A stretch of DNA of 64,000 nucleotides from Nymphaea colorata (taxonomy: Eukaryota > Streptophyta > Magnoliopsida > Nymphaeales > Nymphaeaceae). Of this stretch, positions 61,402 through 64,000 are shown one piece after another. The stretch lies in contig NC_045148.1 in assembly GCF_008831285.2 (NCBI RefSeq), forward strand, positions 14,858,802 to 14,922,801. The letters run 5' to 3'. The number at the start of each line of letters is the position of its first letter. Position 1 is the stretch's first letter. The notes beneath the pieces were generated by a model. It made no database searches and was not told where the DNA came from. It saw nothing but the letters and a program-made list of their open reading frames with translations. The translations under genes and the position numbers were made by a program.

Positions 61402-62800
61402 GTTGTGGACAGTAGCTAGCTAGCATATCTAGAATCAATTAAAAGGTGTTGACATGTATGAATGGACTCATGCTTGTGTTGTCCCCTTATGGTAGGAGGC
61501 ACGCAATGAGTTTCCACGTTCTGATACTATCCTGAAACTATATTAAAGGAGTCATTTAATCTTTTGTTTGGTAAGTTTCTAGAGGTTTTTGGCTCTTTCC
61601 TGCAGAGCTTACATACACTAGTGAGGAGGTAACCCTAAGTGCGACAGCGTAATTAAATACGAGTACACCAAACAGTTTCTCCAATATTAGAAACAGAACA
61701 AATTAGAAGGAACAAAAAAAGTTATTTTCATCTTTCTTTTGCATACGTTGTGGTTTACTAATTAGTACAAAAGAATTGCGTGGCCACATACTTTAATTAA
61801 CTGCTTAATGATGCAGTACATGCATGATGAAGCTGGAATCAAGCGAGCTTCTCTTAGCCACAAATTAGTTATAATTAAATTCATCCAACAAATAAACTTA
61901 GCATGATTTTTTTATTTCCCGAACAAATTTACATTCAAAAGTACCAATTGAGCTTCCTTTTTTTGTTTTTATTTTTTAGGTTATAGTGATTTTTTTGGTT
62001 TGCTTCTAAAATTGTTGCCATTGTTTTCCATTGAACATAGTATCGCTAAAATGCTTTAAACAAACATTTAAAACCTTGAAAAATCGCTATCTTAAAACGA
62101 TTTGTACTTTTTGCTACTTTTTGAGAGAAAATTGCGTTGACCCACTAATAAATATTCTTCAAGATAATAAATTGTTGTCTGATCAGTTCCGTGCTAGCTA
62201 GTTGGCAAAACTCTATGTGATGAGAAAACATTTTTGAGAAAAAGTTAAAAAAAGAAAGGAAAAGGTATGAACGACAAAAGCATTTAATTTCTTTAATATG
62301 TCAGCCAGCTGTTTCTTAATTAGTGCGCAAAACAACCTAAGCAGCCATCTAATGATCTAGCTTAACAAGGAATCGGAGTTCTATACATTCGGAAAATAAA
62401 GAGACAGATCGATGGACAAATTAAATAGATAAATTTGCAATATTTTTATAATTTTAAATAGATTAACATTTTGAAGGAGAAACATGATTGCTGTTGACAA
62501 TATGCACACATATTAATGCACAATGAAGCATTTTTTTTCATCTTGTTGCACCATGGTATTTTAAATGAACGAGATATCTAGATTTATAATCTATTCTTCT
62601 CATTAAAAATTAAAGTTGAATTGATGAGGCACTACAAGGCTATTAGTAGTTTAGATTTGTAGCATACAATTAAGAGTACTTTCCTTGTTTTCTCCACATT
62701 GTGGCTATTTAAATTAAAATTTTCAATTAATTAGTACTAGATATGATCTTCAAGCGAGACAATACATGATCAGGTCAGGTATGTATTGATCAGTGTGCTA
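61402..62800. other. intergenic
   Basis: AT-rich DNA upstream of NF-YC; no gene or mobile-element ends recognised. Confidence 0.4.
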
Positions 62801-62802
<2 letters not shown>

Positions 62803-62892
<90 letters not shown>

Positions 62893-62908
62893 TAATATCT
62901 TTCTCTGT

Positions 62909-62964
<56 letters not shown>

Positions 62965-62982
62965 TAATATCTTTCTCTGTCA

Positions 62983-63057
<75 letters not shown>
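62803..63057. repeat. higher-order (TA)n array with (GT)n and (GA)n
   Basis: Three TA tracts are separated by two identical 20-base spacers, actaatatctttctctgtca (62891-62910 and 62963-62982), then six GT and about 22 GA units follow. The repeated spacer shows that a unit of spacer plus TA tract was duplicated, not just TA slippage. Confidence 0.92.
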
Positions 63058-63060
<3 letters not shown>

Positions 63061-64000
63061 TCTTCCCACTAGAAGAAAAAAAGAGACTTAATGCCAACAA
63101 ATATGATAAAAGACTCAATATTAAACCAGATGAGTCTCATAACTGTAGCTAGGTCAATTATTAAAAGACATATGGATGAGTATCAAAATAGCTATAAAAC
63201 TGAATTTATCTTGTATTACTTGTTGTCAACTTCTTGAGGTCAATTGCATTTAATTTGACGTTGTTTCCAGAAATTTGTATATCAAATTTGTTGAGCAGAC
63301 ACAGCCAGTGTCTATGGTAATGGTGGAACCAGAAATTTCAATGGCGGAAAGTATTATTTAAAAATCATCATACTTTACGTTGTGTTAATATATATAAATA
63401 AACAAATAGGTGAGTCCCTTGTATAAAAATAAAATAAGAAAAATTGTCTAGTTGGTGCTGCCCAGCCGACATGTGGCATGTCAATTTCTGTTAAATATCA
63501 ACAAAGAAAAATGTGTGATTATTTCGGTGGGTCGACATTGATCTTCTTCTTAAAATATTAACCGCAAAAAACGCCAAAAGATTTGCCATCACCGTTAGCA
63601 CATAGTGTCAAGCCTTAAGAAAAAGGAAAACTTCGTCTAGGCTTTACATTTCTCGCCAATTTGCAGCCATAGGCCTGACTTTTCTGAAATTGTTAAGAGG
63701 AACCCATGTTTTCTACAAGGGGAGAATCTTCACACCTGCGTTTCCCCTGTCCATGTGTGTGTGCACCGCGTGAAGACCGGTTTCTTGTCTCACCGACTCC
63801 ACCGAGGGGATGAGGGTTGACCGGAGGTCTCACTTGTCGATTGTGTCAAGAACAACCAGTGGAGTGCTGCAAATGGAGGCAAAAAAAAAAAAAATTGGCC
63901 ACTTGTGAGCTGTTGTGCGTGCTTATCCTTCCTTCCTTGTCTTCTTAATCAGCAGTGCGGTCTCATTCCGGAGTTCTAAAGCAAAGAAGAAATGGGGAAG
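63058..64000. other. intergenic to right edge
   Basis: No gene is supported. A GTGGAACCAGAAATTTC word near 63320 resembles the start of worn hAT MITEs. The last bases read gaagaaATGGGGAAG, which could be the start codon of a plus-strand gene beyond the window, but nine bases cannot show this. Confidence 0.4.

Noticed and set aside
63991-64000. Start codon of a gene at the right edge
   Set aside because: ATGGGGAAG is visible but nine coding bases are not evidence of a gene.

Overview
This is nuclear DNA of a flowering plant. The genes are split by many GT-AG introns, and the proteins closely match plant families: a plastid ABC1 kinase, a BAT1-type amino-acid permease, mitochondrial EF-G, NF-YC and an ARM-repeat protein. 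Intergenic DNA is AT-rich and full of long (TA)n/(GA)n microsatellites and remnants of plant LTR retrotransposons, TRIMs, MITEs and LINEs. Coding exons are not GC-rich as grass genes often are, so a dicot or early-diverging angiosperm is likelier than a grass. The species cannot be fixed from the sequence.

Layout. 1-11.1 kb: no convincing gene; low-complexity GA/CT DNA, a decayed TRIM, a local duplication and a tRNA-like fragment. 11.1-16.1 kb (+): a complete 14-exon ABC1K1 gene. 16.1-23.2 kb: intergenic, with two copies of an ~0.85 kb segment about 4 kb apart and two LTR-like sequences. 23.2-25.7 kb (-): a two-exon ARM-repeat gene. 25.7-31.3 kb: repeats, including a TRIM multimer and a LINE tail. 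31.3-32.0 kb (-): a possible two-exon gene for a small unrecognised membrane protein. 32.0-35.0 kb: giant (TA)n and small tandem duplications. 35.0-35.4 kb (-): a glycine-rich protein gene. 37.5-40.7 kb (+): a complete BAT1-like gene with a 19-nt micro-exon and a GC-AG intron. 41.4-54.3 kb (-): a complete 20-exon mitochondrial EF-G gene, swollen by a Ty1/copia element in intron 8 (antisense) and a fold-back MITE in intron 9. 55.4-57.1 kb: a hAT-type MITE and a Harbinger-like non-autonomous element that carries a captured thiolase exon. 57.4-61.3 kb (-): a multi-intron NF-YC gene. 61.3-64 kb: intergenic, with a higher-order TA microsatellite array.

The host genes are functionally unrelated, as is normal for a plant chromosome: plastid lipid/quinone regulation, a possible signalling scaffold, amino-acid transport, mitochondrial translation and transcription control. 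All exon joins given were checked by reading frame and splice dinucleotides; none was checked against transcripts. The most unusual objects are the gag-less copia element inside the EF-G gene, the gene-capturing Harbinger-like element, the TRIM multimer, and the duplicated 3' flank of the ARM gene.
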